A stretch of 64,000 bases of DNA from Diogma glabrata (Eukaryota; Arthropoda; Insecta; Diptera; Cylindrotomidae). Shown here one piece after another: positions 12,401 through 27,400 of this stretch. Each line of letters begins with the position of its first letter. Positions within the stretch are counted from its first letter, which is position 1. The position numbers were made by a program, and so were the translations under genes. The stretch covers positions 269,757,114-269,821,113 of the forward strand of contig OY856188.1 in assembly GCA_963693315.1 (NCBI GenBank). Reading direction: 5' to 3'. The notes under the pieces were generated by a model. The model was not told the origin of the DNA and did not search any database. It saw nothing but the letters and a program-made list of their open reading frames with translations.

Positions 12401-15400
12401 AAATGTATAAATGTTAGTGACATGATTAGTAGAAATGTTAATTATAATTCTTTTTTTTTCTTTATTTATATGAAATATATGATGAATGAACAGATGAATT
12501 TCATGAATGATATTTCAAAAAAAAAAAAAAAAATTGCAGTTTTATATACATATATATTTTTGTCTTATTGCCCTAGCGATTATTTAATTTGTAGTTTTTA
12601 CTCCAATTTTGTTTAAAATCTAGCGATTATTCCTATCAATATTATAACAAAAAACTGTAATGTTTTCTCATGTTTGGTAATTGCATTTTAAAAAAACGAT
12701 TTTCATATTTTTCAAAGTACCATAAATAGTTTAGATAAAAAAATAAAACTTACCATAATCACCGCGACCCATAGTTCCTCTTAACGGCACACGTGGTCCT
12801 CCTGCTGATAATCCTCTAATCGGTGGCATTGCTGCTATCATGCTTGGATGTGTTGGTGACATACTTCTTTAAAATCATAATTTAAATTAGTATGTTTATA
12901 ATTTTTGTATATTTATGTTTAATAAATGTTTACCCAACACCTGGCCTTCCTTGCATCATTTGCATCATCCGCCGCTCTCTTGCTCTTAGAATTTCTTCTT
13001 TTTTCTTTTTATCAGATGGTGGCTTTGCCAATGACACCTTAATAAAGAAAATTTAAATTAAAACAATTACTTTTTTAATTTCTTAACATTTGTTAAACTT
13101 ACTTCAATATTTGAGCCACCAACTTCTTTCCCATCTAAATCTGTCATTGCCTTCACTGCGTTATCTCGATCTTCAAAATGAACAAACGCGTAGTCTTTTA
13201 TTTTTTTAACCCTTTCTACTTTACCGTAATGTTCAAAATGTTCCTAAAAATTAAATTATTTAAAATTAATATTATTATCTGTAGAACTTTATTGGTATTT
13301 TTTGGTTTACTTTCAGTTTTTCTTCGCTTATATCATGTGTTAAATTACGAACATATAAGACTTTGACTTTACTCATTGTAGATTCATCTGGTTCCTCTTG
13401 TGGATCCGCCCAGTCTACTATAATATCACAGCCCCAGACCTAAATAAAATAAAAAAGTAGTGTAAGACAAGCAACCATTATCTAACTAATATCCAACAAT
13501 TATTAAAGTTTAAGTCACGAGCATTTCCGAAACCATTAGTTCACCACCAATTCACCCTACCAATTTTTGCTATAGATTTTTTTAATTATAGTTTTAAAAA
13601 GTTATTACAGTAGAAGTAAATTTTATATAATTTCACCAGTAGCTGCAAACTATTAGTGCAGAATCAATGCAAGACTAACAAAAACTGGGTTTGGATATTA
13701 ACGAAGGATTTAGTATCCCAAAAGACATTTAGGCTTGTGAACAAAAAAGTGATTCGGAAGTGACAAACCGGAAGTGGAGACGCAAACTGTTGAAAATTGT
13801 ACTAAGTTAAATCAAAATCGAATATCATGAATTGATGTTATTGAAGATTCAAATAAACAGCAACTACGAAATGCTCTCCGCCACGGTTGTGCCCCAAAAG
13901 CTAAACCGTATTTTCTCATACTAATTAAAACCTTTAACGAAAACATTTTCAAAACGACTTTATAATTGTAGACCGAAATGTGTTTACCGGAAGTGACTCA
14001 CCGGAAGTGAAAAACCGGAAGTTGAGATGCAAGAATGTTGAAAACAGTACTAAATTCGTATGTACTAAGTTTCATCCAAATCGATTATCAGAAATTGATA
14101 TTATTGAAATTTCAAATAGACAAGTGCTTTGGCAACCTTCACCACTTCCCAATAGCGCTCCAGAACTAATCAGTTCCTTGCCATATAAAACTACACTTTT
14201 GCCCAAAGTTTTATCAAAATTGGTTTATTAATGAACGTTCTAGTGTTCAGTTGTTCACCAACAGACAAACATTTTTTGTGCAGACAGAAAAGGAAAAAAG
14301 TTTCTTTACCGGAAGTGACAAACCAGAAGCTGAGATGCAAATTTGTTTAAAAACATTCTAAAAGCGCATGTGCCTAGCTTTGTCAAAAAATATTATCACC
14401 AAAGACTCCTTCCCACTTTGCATAGTATCCCTCAAAAAATAATAATTTCCTTGTCATACATATATACATCTTTTTTCGAAGTACCATTGAAAATTGATGC
14501 ACGAATGAACTGTGTATACTGTCAACAAACTTAAAAAACAAAGTAAGAAAATTCAGCAGTTGTATTTTCAACCTCCACTACTTTTTTTAATATACTCTAA
14601 AAGCTAATATGTGTCTTATAGGAACAACTGAGCCCCTTTACATTTCGTCGGTTAGAAAGTATTTACGTGTAACTAAAAAAATGGTAAGGAAGCTTACAAA
14701 ACGATTTATTGCGATTCTAAACAAGCTTGAAAACAGAATTTTTTAGCAATAACTAAAAAAAATATTAGAGTTCCGTTTTTTATACGGAACACTATTGGTA
14801 GGAGTTAATCGAGTTTTTCACATTATTTCGATTATCTCGTATACTATAAATGCTATGGACCTGAAATTTGAGGTTCGTATAAAACTAACCTGTCCACATA
14901 AAATGACACATACAAATAAAACTAAAGTTGTATTCGTTTGGTTTACAGGGTTACGATGCACAGTGGGATTTGTTCATATAATGTTTGGCAAAAAATATAA
15001 GGAGTGCTCGTAGAATGTTGAAATTTTGCTCTGAGCCTTTGGTTAGCTCAATTAAGAAAAATATAAAGTTTCATCAAAATTGGCCACGCCCACTTTTCAC
15101 CCCCCATAGAACCCAAAATTTATTTTTGTGCCCAAAGTTTTTGAAATTTGGCACAGAGCTTTTTATTACCTCAAATAAGAATAAAATAAAGTTTCATAAA
15201 AATTGGGCACGCCCACTACCCACCGCCCATAGAACTCAAAATTTTATGATTTTATGATTTTATGAATTTTATGATTTTATAAAAGATTATTAATTATTTA
15301 AACTTTTTTTTTTTTTAATTGATAGTATGGAGTCTTACCTTTCATTTTATTATAGCGGGAGCACCTAGCACGACCGAGCAACCTTTTTTTTCTTCCAAGG

Positions 15401-18400
15401 AAGTTTGCAATCACGGCACATTATAGAACAAATTTTATTCTATCATATCTTTTAAACCATATGAGCGAACTTTATAATTTTTTTTTTAAATACGCAGAAA
15501 AGGGTATATTTGAAAATAGTCACTATTCAAATTAAAGCAATAAAGTTATCTTACGTACAAACACTATAGAAGTGCGTAAACAATTTTCAATATTTTGGAC
15601 CAAAATTTACATGTGACTTTACTTCATTATTTCAAAGACAAATAAACTTTTTTTTGGGATACAATTTATGGATTCTTCATACTGAATCAATTTTCTACAA
15701 AACTGCATCATTACATTTTTAAATTTTATGTGTCGAAAAAATTACTTATTGCACAAAAAATCCCACTGTGCGATGTGAGACCTTTGAGAAAATACATATT
15801 TTTATAGATTCAAGTAGGGTATCATATGAAAGGGCTTCATTTCAGTATTCCTTAAAAATTTATTTTAAAATTTTGCCCCTCACCATTTTTTGTAAAATTT
15901 TGAATAATGACGTTCTCTTCATGTTTTCATACCTCGATTTACTCCGAACCTAAGTGATCGAAAATCAACTTCAACTGTATTTGGAATGATAGAAAAACTA
16001 GTAAGTTTTTAATAAAATATATATATATGTACCACATTCTCATAATTATATTTATTAAGGGGGTGGAAATGGGAAGAGGTTAAAACACCATTTAAAACAT
16101 GGTCAAGTGGGGGTGTCATTTGAAAGAACACCTAATTTAGAAATCATTGCAATTTTTTGTAATTTTGCGGGAAACAGTTTTTGAGTTATTGTCAAAAAAG
16201 TGCAACTTTCTGACCACCCCCCCCCCCCCCCCCCGTTTCGACACTGATTCACAGAAAATTTGCAATAATTCACAGAGTTAAAAAGTTTGGTAAATTGGTA
16301 AATTTTGAATGAAAATCATAGCGAAGTCTCAATTATATTTCTTAGTGTTTAGGGACGGAGGTGGAGAGGGTAAAAAAAATCTTTTTTGACCAAAGCGAGT
16401 TTCTTGTCATTTGAAATTGCCAATTTTTTTAAAACGCGTACGAAGGTGCTACCGTCTAATTTTGGTTCTATAAATTCCACTCATGCCACTTGTTAGTTTT
16501 AGTAATTGGGGTTTTATCGTCAGCAGTACAAAACGCTTGTCTGGAACAAGTTTTGAGTAAAAGGCTAAATATATAGAAAATCAAAATAAAAAGAAAAAGG
16601 GGCTTTTGGGTTCCTTTACGGTATGTAGAGAGGGCGGGCAGTTGAAGTACAACTTGCCACCCATAATAGCTTACCCATTACAGGACAGGACGAAAGGAGG
16701 TCTCACTGATTACATTCGTTCTGAACATCATAAAAAAACAACGAAATGGGAGTCAGGCTTGAACCAACACCTCGAGATAAAGACACTCAAGCTCTACCGA
16801 GTGAGCTAGCGGGGCATTTTTCGCGTGCAGTGTCCAACGGGGCCTCCAGAGCGACAGTGTTTGGATCTTTTCGATCCAAACAAAGTTGTTCTGGAGACCA
16901 CTAATTTTTTTATTCAGTTTTAGTATTTTAATTTTAATAAATATTTTTTGTGTTATTGTGTACCACAGGAGTGTTAACCCGTCGGGCTAGTGCTTATCAG
17001 AACTTACGATATCGCGGGCTCCCAGTAAACTAAAGTTTTTATTTTGTGGAGGAGGTTGGGAGTGACGAGACAACAGGCAATGGACTTTGTCAATGGAAGT
17101 TTCAGTCAGTACTATCCCACCCTGTGTAGTTTTGTCAGACCCTGGGTCCTTGACAGAGTTAAAAATTTACACAGATACGCTCAAATAGATGTTGTTTTTT
17201 TAAAGTCTTCGGTTTATTTTATTTTCATTAGCGCATAGCCTATTATAGTGTTGTTAGGAAGCAGTGTTCGTGGACGATAACAGAGATATGCACATACATC
17301 TGCTACACGGGTTTTGTTTCATATATATATCGTTTATACTTATATCGTTTGTACTTTCAGCCACATTTGGTACACACAAGGCAACACCATGACTAACATA
17401 TTACTTCTCCATACTTGTTTGGTTGTTCAAATAGGGCTGTTAAGCAGACACATGAATTGAAAATGCTAGCATTTGACTCTCTGAGCCATAGCGTCCACAT
17501 ATGTGCGCTCGTCAAACTGTTGTTATCACTGAATCAACCTCTGAAAGTTTTTTGTATGATATTCATTAATGTTCCACCTAGATATTCATTAATGTTCCAA
17601 AAGCTGGATTTGAATCTTGGCAGACGTGTTCAAAAACAGAATTAATTAAAGAAGTTAAAACCTGGTTCGAGTTTTTCTTCAAACATTCAAGAAGACCAAA
17701 AGACGATGATGGTCGTCAACAATAGTGAAGAATTGGCAAAACCGATTCTAAAACATGTTCAGTAAAGCTCAAAACTAAACGCAAACAACGGACAATTTGC
17801 ACCAAACCTATTCTATTCGTCGTTTAGAAACAAATTACATATATGTAAATGGAAAAAGCAAACACGAAAGAGATCGCCCGATGCAGTTATGGACAGTTTA
17901 TTTTTCGAAATTCTATTTAAATAACTTTTTTTTTGGCATTTCTTGCTTTTACACTGATTTTAGAAATTTATAGATTTTTTTTTATAATTTTCTCGATGGT
18001 CGATTCAGATCCTGAATCTCGAGAATTTTTTTTAGAAATCCCCAACTCTACTCATGGGTTTTGTAACAATGATAATGATGGCAATAGAAGTATCTAAACA
18101 TTTTTCTTAGTTATAATTTTTGAACAATTTGCTAAAATAAAACTACATACAACGAAAAATATTTTACACAGTGTGGTAAGCCAAAAGATGAAATGCAGAA
18201 TTATTATAAGTCTTGAGATAAGAAATTGAGTTTCTTGACAATGCACTAATTTGTTTGTTAAAACACCAGAAACTAGTCAGTTTTTTCTAGAGCAAATCCT
18301 GGCTCAAAGTTTTATCAAAATCCTGCTATGAACAAGAACTGTTACTGTAGTAGGTAAACCAACAGATAAACATTTTACTGCTGAATATATCTGAAAAATT

Positions 18401-21400
18401 GTATGATGGAAGATGCAAACGCGAATTGGGTTGACATGACGTTTTAATTCTTTTAAAGAAGTTAAATGGCAAGGTTCATTAAAATCACTTAAAAAAGTTA
18501 AACTTTTTGAAGTTTAAAATAAACTTATCTCTCAGCAGACCTGTACAACATTTTACAATATCGCTTTGCTATACAAATCTTCATCTTCTGTTAAAGTTTT
18601 ATCGAAATTGATTCAAAACCCAATGCTGTATTGTCGCGGATGAAGACTTTAAAACAACACACCGAGTATGAGAAACCAGTAGTTGGTATGTACAATCAAT
18701 CATTACAAACATTACAAAACCTTATTGATAAAAATATCAACAAAATGAACGAACGAACAAATTATTTGTGAAATTGAAAAAAAAAGTTGTTCAAGAAAGC
18801 CATGCATTTCCTCCTAATTTGTACAATTTTAAACCCTGATAGCATTATTTATTTTCACGATATTTGCATGATAGTTATCAGTTTTTTGGAAACCACTAAA
18901 AAACAAATGAGCTGATTTCGGAAGAAAATGACTGGGCTCTAAATTCTAAGTTACGCCAAGATACATCGATTGTGACCATGTTGGTTGAAATTGGACCATC
19001 TATTATTGAGGAAGCGTTGGAAACACATACAAAAACCTACAAATAAACTGTCAGCTAAAACTTGCTTAAACAGCATTAGAAGCACTTGAAACATAATGAT
19101 ATCATAACAATTCCAATTTCGAACATCAACCCAAAAACAACAACTTTCCATATCGGAAAGTTACAGATAAAAAAAATTATATATGACAATATATGAGGTA
19201 TAACGAAATTTAGCGACACTTTATGGACACATTTTAACACATCTTAACATATTTTATCATTATTTATCGTTTTTTTTTTTTAGTATTTTGCAGTTAACAG
19301 TTTTTGTCCCCTTCGACGTTGATTGACAGAAAAATTTTAGAAAATCCACAGAGATAGGAAATTTGATAAATTTTTAACGAAAAATATAGCGAAAGACTCA
19401 AATAATTATTTTTCCATGGTTTCAGATGGTGAGAATAGGGAAGGGTAAAAAGCTTTTTTGACCCAAACGAGTAGGATGTTATGTGAAAGAGCATTTAATT
19501 TAAGAAATATCGTAATTTTTTTCAGAATTTGGCCGTGCACAGTTTTTGAATTACACCTAATTCTGTTTTACGGGAACTTCTTTTTACGCGTACCTGATTT
19601 TACGCGATGTCTAAAAATTATTCTGTTCATTTTAGAAGTTTCATGAAAAATTTGCCAAGTTTTTTGAGATGATTTAGCTCGTTCCGCTTCGGATTCATTT
19701 AAGCAGTTGGAAAATATCAGTTAGTTGAACATGAAACGTCGTTTTGGACAAAAAATGTATTTTAAAATTCTATATGACTTTACACGAAATTAACACGTCA
19801 TTTCTTTGTGAAATAGGCGTTACAAAATATGTCACCACAACCACTAAAATCTTTTATGATCGAGGTTTTACATACAGCATGAATTCTAAAGTGTTCATGG
19901 ACGTAATTAATTTTTTTGATTTTTTCCATTCAATTTTCAAAGATAACTAAACAAAAATCCTATCACATAAGTTGTCCATAATCCTAGATTATGTGACATA
20001 CTATCCCTAATCTAGGGATAGTGTGGGATTAGGTACTAAAGCCCGCATATAAAGCTTTATGAATATATATCATATATCTTCGAGAAAAAAATAACTAAGG
20101 TTTAGGGTGCTACCGTTGACTGAATAAATTACTTTAGCAATTGATAACTCTATGCTATTGCTAGTGGTATGTGACATCTTACATTAATGATTAAACTAAT
20201 ATGAAAAACAGGGACTGAAGTACGTAGGCTAGTCACACTCGTTAGAATAAAATCTACAATCTTGAGACTCATAGAAAAATGCTCTTGTCTGTTTACAGCT
20301 TTAAGTAAAAACAGAAATTTCTTTCATTTCACTTTCTTATAGGTAATAATAAATTACTTCAATTCCCTGCCCCGACTTAAATCTCCAACATATTTTAACT
20401 TATCTACTGGCAATACCGTAATTTTTATAAGTTCATTTCCTTATATTAACTGTCCAACTTGGGTATTTGTGTAACTGTAGAGATTAATTATAAAGAAATC
20501 AATACTGATCCGAATACAAAAATAGCAAATGATCAATACCAGCTTGAGGTCAATTAAAACAATAGTTCTGTTAAAATTTGAATCTGACAAGGAGCTAATT
20601 TTAGAATAAAAGAGAAAAAACTGTATGAACTGTTGTAGCTCCTACAATGGTCAATTCGCAAGAATTTCATTAATTTGAGAATTTCTGCATGAATTTCTGT
20701 AATGCATTTTATATAAAAATATCACTGTACATTATATTCCTTAAATGTAAAGTTAAAATTAAGAAAGGAATATGCATAGATGATTCAAATTTTTGCACGT
20801 GTCGTGTCTTTCACGCTGGTAATTACTTTTTTATTTAATTATTTTTTTGACAAAACATAATTTCCTAATAATAATTTTTTAAGTTTCCTATCAAATGAAA
20901 GTTCTGGCCAATTGTTACAATTTAGAGCAATTGAAAGAGATAATCAAGGCTCTCTCTAAACTATGGCAGTTTTTTGTCATGTCTGTCATATTTATTTTTG
21001 CGTTGTAAATGTCAGTTATATTTTTTTAAATTGAAAGTTTTGTATTATTTGTAAATGAGGAATATAGCATACCAAATTTCGATAAGGTACATTAATATTT
21101 AGTACTTCAAATCGGGCAAGAAAGTTTTCTGAAGTCTGTCTGTCACTAATGGAATTAATCCTCTGTGATATTGTAGAGTAAGGACTGAATGTGGCAGACA
21201 CTTTATGCATATCTGTGGGACTAAAACTCAATCTGAGTTGGTTTCGTTCACCAAAGAAAGCTTAGCACGAAACCCATCATCTCGAGGGGTTTCATAATGA
21301 ATCGACACCGAGGACAAAGTATCTGGGAGTAATTCTTGATACCAAACTTCTGTGGAGAAACCACAGAAAACTGTGGTAAGCAAAGATGCTAGAGCTCTGA

Positions 21401-24400
21401 TGGTATACAAAAATCTTGCGGGGTTCAACAACGGGTTACAGACTCGGCATTCTAAGGTGGATGTATACTATGATAGTGAGACCAGGCATTACTTACGGAA
21501 CATTCGCATGGGACAAAATAGCCAAGCTTAACGCTGGAAACACAGAATTGAAAATAGTGCAGAAACTGGAATGTATCTGCATAACGCCATAACGCGGCAA
21601 TGAGAACATGTCCTACCATGTCAATGGAGATACTGTTAGGACTAGTTCCACTTGCAGATCACCTTACCTATCAGACAGCCCGAGGAGTTAATTGGGTCGT
21701 CCAATCAAAAGAGAGAAGTACTGTGCTCCAGGTTGAACAGGAACAATCTCAGAATTCTGACAGGTGATCTTGCAGGACAGTGTAGATTTAGAAAACACCT
21801 CAAGAATATTTGGGTGGAACATAGAGACGAATGTAGATTGGAAGAAGAGACCCTAGCCTATTTTCTCAAACATTGTCAATTTTTTGTGATATTCTTTTGT
21901 TATTTATTTTATAAAGTAAGTAAGTAAAGCAAAGTTTAGTAAGTAAAGTTTATATTTCTTTTACAATGTACCTCATGAAGTATATCCTATTGAGTGATAG
22001 CTTCATCTCTCCAGTATAAAAATATTTTAAGCTATTTCCACTTCTAGCTGCTCAAACTAGAGAAGTATGCAATTTAGATAGCTCACGGTTGCAACAGATA
22101 AAATACATTATTTGTAATCTATCATGAATACCATTTGCAGGGTACAAATTTCAGAGAAATTGCTACAATTCTCATTGTGAATTAAAACACACAAAATACG
22201 TCAAAATTTAAGGAATCATATATTAATAAAAAAAAGTTTGTTACTTTAAAAAATCAACCTCCGAACACAAAATTTAGTAACTATATATATTAGACTAGTC
22301 CTTAAAAACTAAATTTTTTCAGAACCCAGTAAAAAATTTTTTTTTTGGTGAAAAAAACGAGGGCATTTTTTTTAAATAAAAAAAACATGCCGCAACATCA
22401 TCCAACTTGATTTTATGATAAAATCGTAATTTTTTTTAAATATCTGATTCAATATGCACATTAAAAAAAATAATATACACATTTTTATAGGAAATTTAAT
22501 TCTCTACAGAAAACGTTCTGGTCATTTTTGGACTAAAACGTATATTTCTGATGATAGTTTAAAAAGAAAAATTAAAAAATAATCAGAAACTTTTTGGTGG
22601 AGATTTATATTTCCTTCAAAAATGTATACATGATTTTTTTTAAATCTGCACATTTCATGAGACATTTACGATTTTACAATAAATCAACTTCGATGATTTT
22701 GCGGCACGTGCTTTTTTCATCAAAAACCATTTTTTAGAGGAAATTTAGATAAACCTAAAGTGGGGTGAATTATTCTAAAACTTATATAATACTTCCCAAG
22801 TACAAAAAACGATTGAATAATATATATACAAATCCAAGCATTTTATAAAAACTTAAAACAATCAAATAATGACATACCTTTATCCTTCCAGTTCCAAGCC
22901 GTCGTTTTGCAAGTGAAGCTGCTTTATGCGATTCATATTCAAGAAAACAAAACCCTCGATTCTTTTTTTTATCATCAGGAGAACTATAAATAATTACTTC
23001 AACGAGTCCAGCTAAAAGTAACATGCAATAAAAATTACGTTTAAATTGAGCGAAAAATATTTATATAAAAAATAAAATAAACTGTAAAAACTAAACCCTA
23101 GTTTTTTTAGTATAAAATATTTTTTTTATTTTAGATTTTTTTTTTAATTTTGAATTTTGAAAAAAAATTTTAACTATAACAATTTTGCCCTCCCAAAATC
23201 CAATGCCAAAACGCTTGATTGTTCATGTTATATTTTATTATTATTTTTTTTATGATTATTTACGAATTTAAATCAATTCAATCTTATTTATTAGTTTTAA
23301 TGTTTAATTATTCAACAAATAGTAATAACTCACTATTATTATTATAAATATATATTTTATTGTCATAAATATTATATATTACAAAGTCATTTTATATATA
23401 AAGAGAATAACAACCGATACATTAATACTTGTAAGAATGCAAGATGTAAACATTTAACATGGTAAAATACAGAAAATCATTTTTGTTTCTCCAGTCATTA
23501 TCACAAAACATTATTTATATAGATTGTTGTTTGGATTAATTTTTTTATTTTCTTAGGATTTTCGAAAAAAAAAATGTTGGCAGACTGTAGCCAGACAATT
23601 GCTGAAAACGAGAAAACCTCACAAAACAAATTTACAGTTTTACTCAAATCAAATACAATTTAAAAAAAATAAATAAACAATCACAGCTCCAATAGTGCTT
23701 TTACATGAACCAATAACATATGTTAATTAGAATATTTTTATTTAAATGTAGAAATAAAAATTTTACTGATAAATTGTTATTTCAATATAATCTACATTTA
23801 TATAAAAAAAAATTCAAATCAAATGAAAAATAAATGCGAATTTGGCAAAGTTTTGGAAAAGAAATTGTTAAGCTACAGAGCTGACATGTTCACAAAACGA
23901 AGTTCGGCAGTCAATCAAATTTTACTAAAAAAACATAGTTTAAATTTTATATTTCATTTATAGTTTCAGCTCTATTTGAAATTTTATTTTTTGAAAAAAT
24001 AAAAAATCTAATAAAATTTATAAAATCACAAATAGAGCACAACTTATATTAATTTTATAAATTTGAGAAAAAAATCATATTTTTAATTCCCAAAAACTTA
24101 GACAATTCAAATTATTTGTTTTTAAAATTTCGATACATCAAACCAAATTAATTGTTTTTGCTTGTTTTAGAGGCCAATTGTATAAAAAAAAAAATTGAAT
24201 TATAGTACGTCGCTTTGATTGATTTATTAAGACTTACGTGCATGTTTTGAAAATTCCTCTAATAATTCATCGCGATCTCGATTCTTAGGTATATTCCCGA
24301 CAAACAGACGGTGATTGTTATATGATATCGTAACACCAATCTTTTTGCCTTTTTTAAGTTCATAATCATTCAGCTGGAACCAATAATTCACAAGTCGTAT

Positions 24401-27400
24401 TTTAACAACAAAAAAAACGTTCTGATGCTTGTTTTTTTTTAAATAATTTTCGCAAATCAAAATCATTTATATAATATATAATCACGGAACAAAAATTTAA
24501 AAAAAAAACGTCCGAAGACGAAATTAATTTTTTTTTTAAATTTGATAAAATAACCAATATATTTTCTAATTTTCCACGGTCTAATGACTGGAGATTTCAT
24601 TGAGGTTTAATGTTAATGAGATCAAATGTGTGTATGTAATGTGTCAAATGATGTGCAAAGATCAAAATTAATAAATGTTAATTAAAAAATAGCAAAATAT
24701 ATTTACAAGAAAATTTAAAATTAATAACAATAATAATAATCAAAAAATAATACTTATAAAAAAAACACAGAATAAACAAACTTTAATATTTTCTTTATAA
24801 ATATATTTTTAAATAATATGAGATGACATAAGTTCATAAAACTAAAAAAAAAAATAAAGAGATGAAATCGATTTCGATTGGGTCGGTCGTTGATTCTAAA
24901 TTAAAACTTTTTTAATTGATTCTCTATACTTTAATTGCAAAAAGATCAGGTGTGACGAGAGCCCGTTTATATCGGGTTATTGCCAATAAAACATATGTAG
25001 CCAATTAAAACAAAATGTATGATACATTAGCTTATTGTTAATATAGCTTTAATATTTTTAAAACTTTGACACAGGTGTTTTTTTAAAACCATCAAAATTT
25101 TAAAAATTTTAAAAACAAAAAAAACAATACATATTGTTTCAAAAATAAATAAAAAACGCGAAACAACACGATTTCTTTTAAATAAACATTAAATCATTAA
25201 AAGTAATTATCTAAAACAGCTCTTAAGCAAATTAGAAAATTAGTAATAATTTCCACTTTAAAATTAAAAAAAAAATTGAATTTTAAAAAACAAAATTTTG
25301 AAAATGATGAAATTTTCTTTTTGATTCAATTACCTGTTAATTTACCAAATTCTTCTAATATCTCCTCTTTGCCCTTAGATTTTGGTATGTTGCCTACAAA
25401 AAGTCGTAGATTCGGAACACTTATGTTAATTTTCAAACACTTGCCAGGTTTTATTTCGTAGTTATCGAGCTGTGGGTTTAAAATAAAAATAAAAAAATGC
25501 CAAATTTTGAAAATAAAAACAAAACAAAAATAATAATAATTTTGATTTTAAAAAGAAATTTGTTTGGAATAAGGTTTTAATTTTTAAAATTTTTATTTTA
25601 TGATGAAATTTTTATTTATAAATAATGTTTTTCATAAGCTTTATATTTAGAAAAAAAAATCATCATTTATATTAAAAAAAAAATTTTTTTGCACAGATGA
25701 ATTCGTCAATTATTTAATAATTCAAAATTGATTTCAAATAAATAAATAATTAAAGGAAAAACTACTTAAAGGGAAAGTAATACGTATAAAAGGAAATCTC
25801 ATGCTCGCAAATGTAAAAATAAAACCGGACATAGTAAAAGACTTTTCTTCAATCTTTTATGCCAATTTTGAGTTTCGTTATAAAAACCTTAAAAATTTTG
25901 TAATATTTTTTTTTTAAATATAAGATAATACTCTACTAATAATTAAGCCAAACTCTATTTCCCGAAACCAATCAAATACTCCTAAAAAAGAAACTACACT
26001 AAAGTAGAATTGCACATTCGTTTTCTTTTTAAAATTTTGATTATATTTCGAAATAATTTTGAAAAAATTAATTTTATTTAATAAAATTCCAAATTATAAA
26101 TTTTATAAAAATGATGAAATAACAGTATACAGCCAACGAAACCTTATCCAACTGTGTTAAATTATTTGTATCAAAAATAATTCTATATAGTGCAAAGAGG
26201 AGACCTGTAAAAAAATTTGTGTTTTATTTTAATCGAATAATAATTTTCATTTCAATTAATGTTGTTTTGCCAAACTTCTGTTTAATATATATATTAGACT
26301 GGTTGTTAAAAATTAAATTTTCTCAGACGCTCCTTAATACGTGCCCCGCAAAATCATCGAAGTTGTTCTTTTGATAAAATCGTAGTCATTTTCATATATC
26401 TCATTCAATATGAAGATTTAAAAAAAATTATGTTCACATATTTATAGGAAATTTAGTTCTCTACAAAAAAGGTTTTGGTCATTATTTACCTAAAACGTCT
26501 ATTTCTGATGATATTTTGAAAAATTTTTTATATCTTCGTAACTCATAAAAAACGCATATAATATATTTTCTTCAAAATATCATCAGAAATAATATACGTT
26601 TTAGGCAAAAATTGACCGAAAAGTTTTTTGTAGTGCATTAAATTTCCTCCAAAAATGTGTACATATATGATTTGTTTTTTTAATCTACACATTTCATGAG
26701 ATATTTACAAAAAATTTCGATGATTTTGCGGCACGTATTCCTTTTATTTAAAAAAAAATATTCTCGTGTTTTTTTCACCAAAAAGAAATTTTTTAAGAGG
26801 CGTCTCTAAGAAAATTTAATTTTTATCGACCAGTCTAATAATAACGACCAGTACATAATTTTGGTAATTTAGAAGGCTCAAATGTTGTCATCAAATGTAT
26901 TAAATGGTTGGTTGAATCGTGCTGATTAACAAGTTTTTTACCTTTTAAACTGTTTTTATAATTTTTAATTGAAAAATAAAATATTTTAACCAATTTTAAA
27001 ACCTGAAATTTTGGAAAATTTTAAAAAACAAATATTAAAAATTTGGAAAATTTATAAATTTTGAAATTGGGCTCTCTCGCTCTCTTTGTGATTTTTAAAG
27101 ATGTATCATCATTTAAATTCAAAACCAAAATCGTACCCCATTAGCTTTTGAATATATAAATACTCCAGTCTTGCACATATCAATTGAAACATAATCGATC
27201 TCACACCTAAATAAATAGAAAGCGTTTCGGGACACATATTTCATATACAAAAAGAAAATATGTTTTGGTTTTAACAACTACATTATTTTTTTTTTTTTTG
27301 GAAAATTAAAATTTTAAAAATTAAATTGATACAAAGTTAAAATTATTCTATCCCAGTATAACAAATTTACTAATATTTTTTCTAAATAATGAAAATCAAA

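Noticed and set aside
16606..16809. Plus-strand 67-codon open frame
   Set aside because: Antisense of a tRNA-Lys-derived SINE.
16748..16815. Functional tRNA-Lys gene
   Set aside because: The acceptor stem does not close and the T-stem is mismatched, so it is a SINE head or pseudogene.
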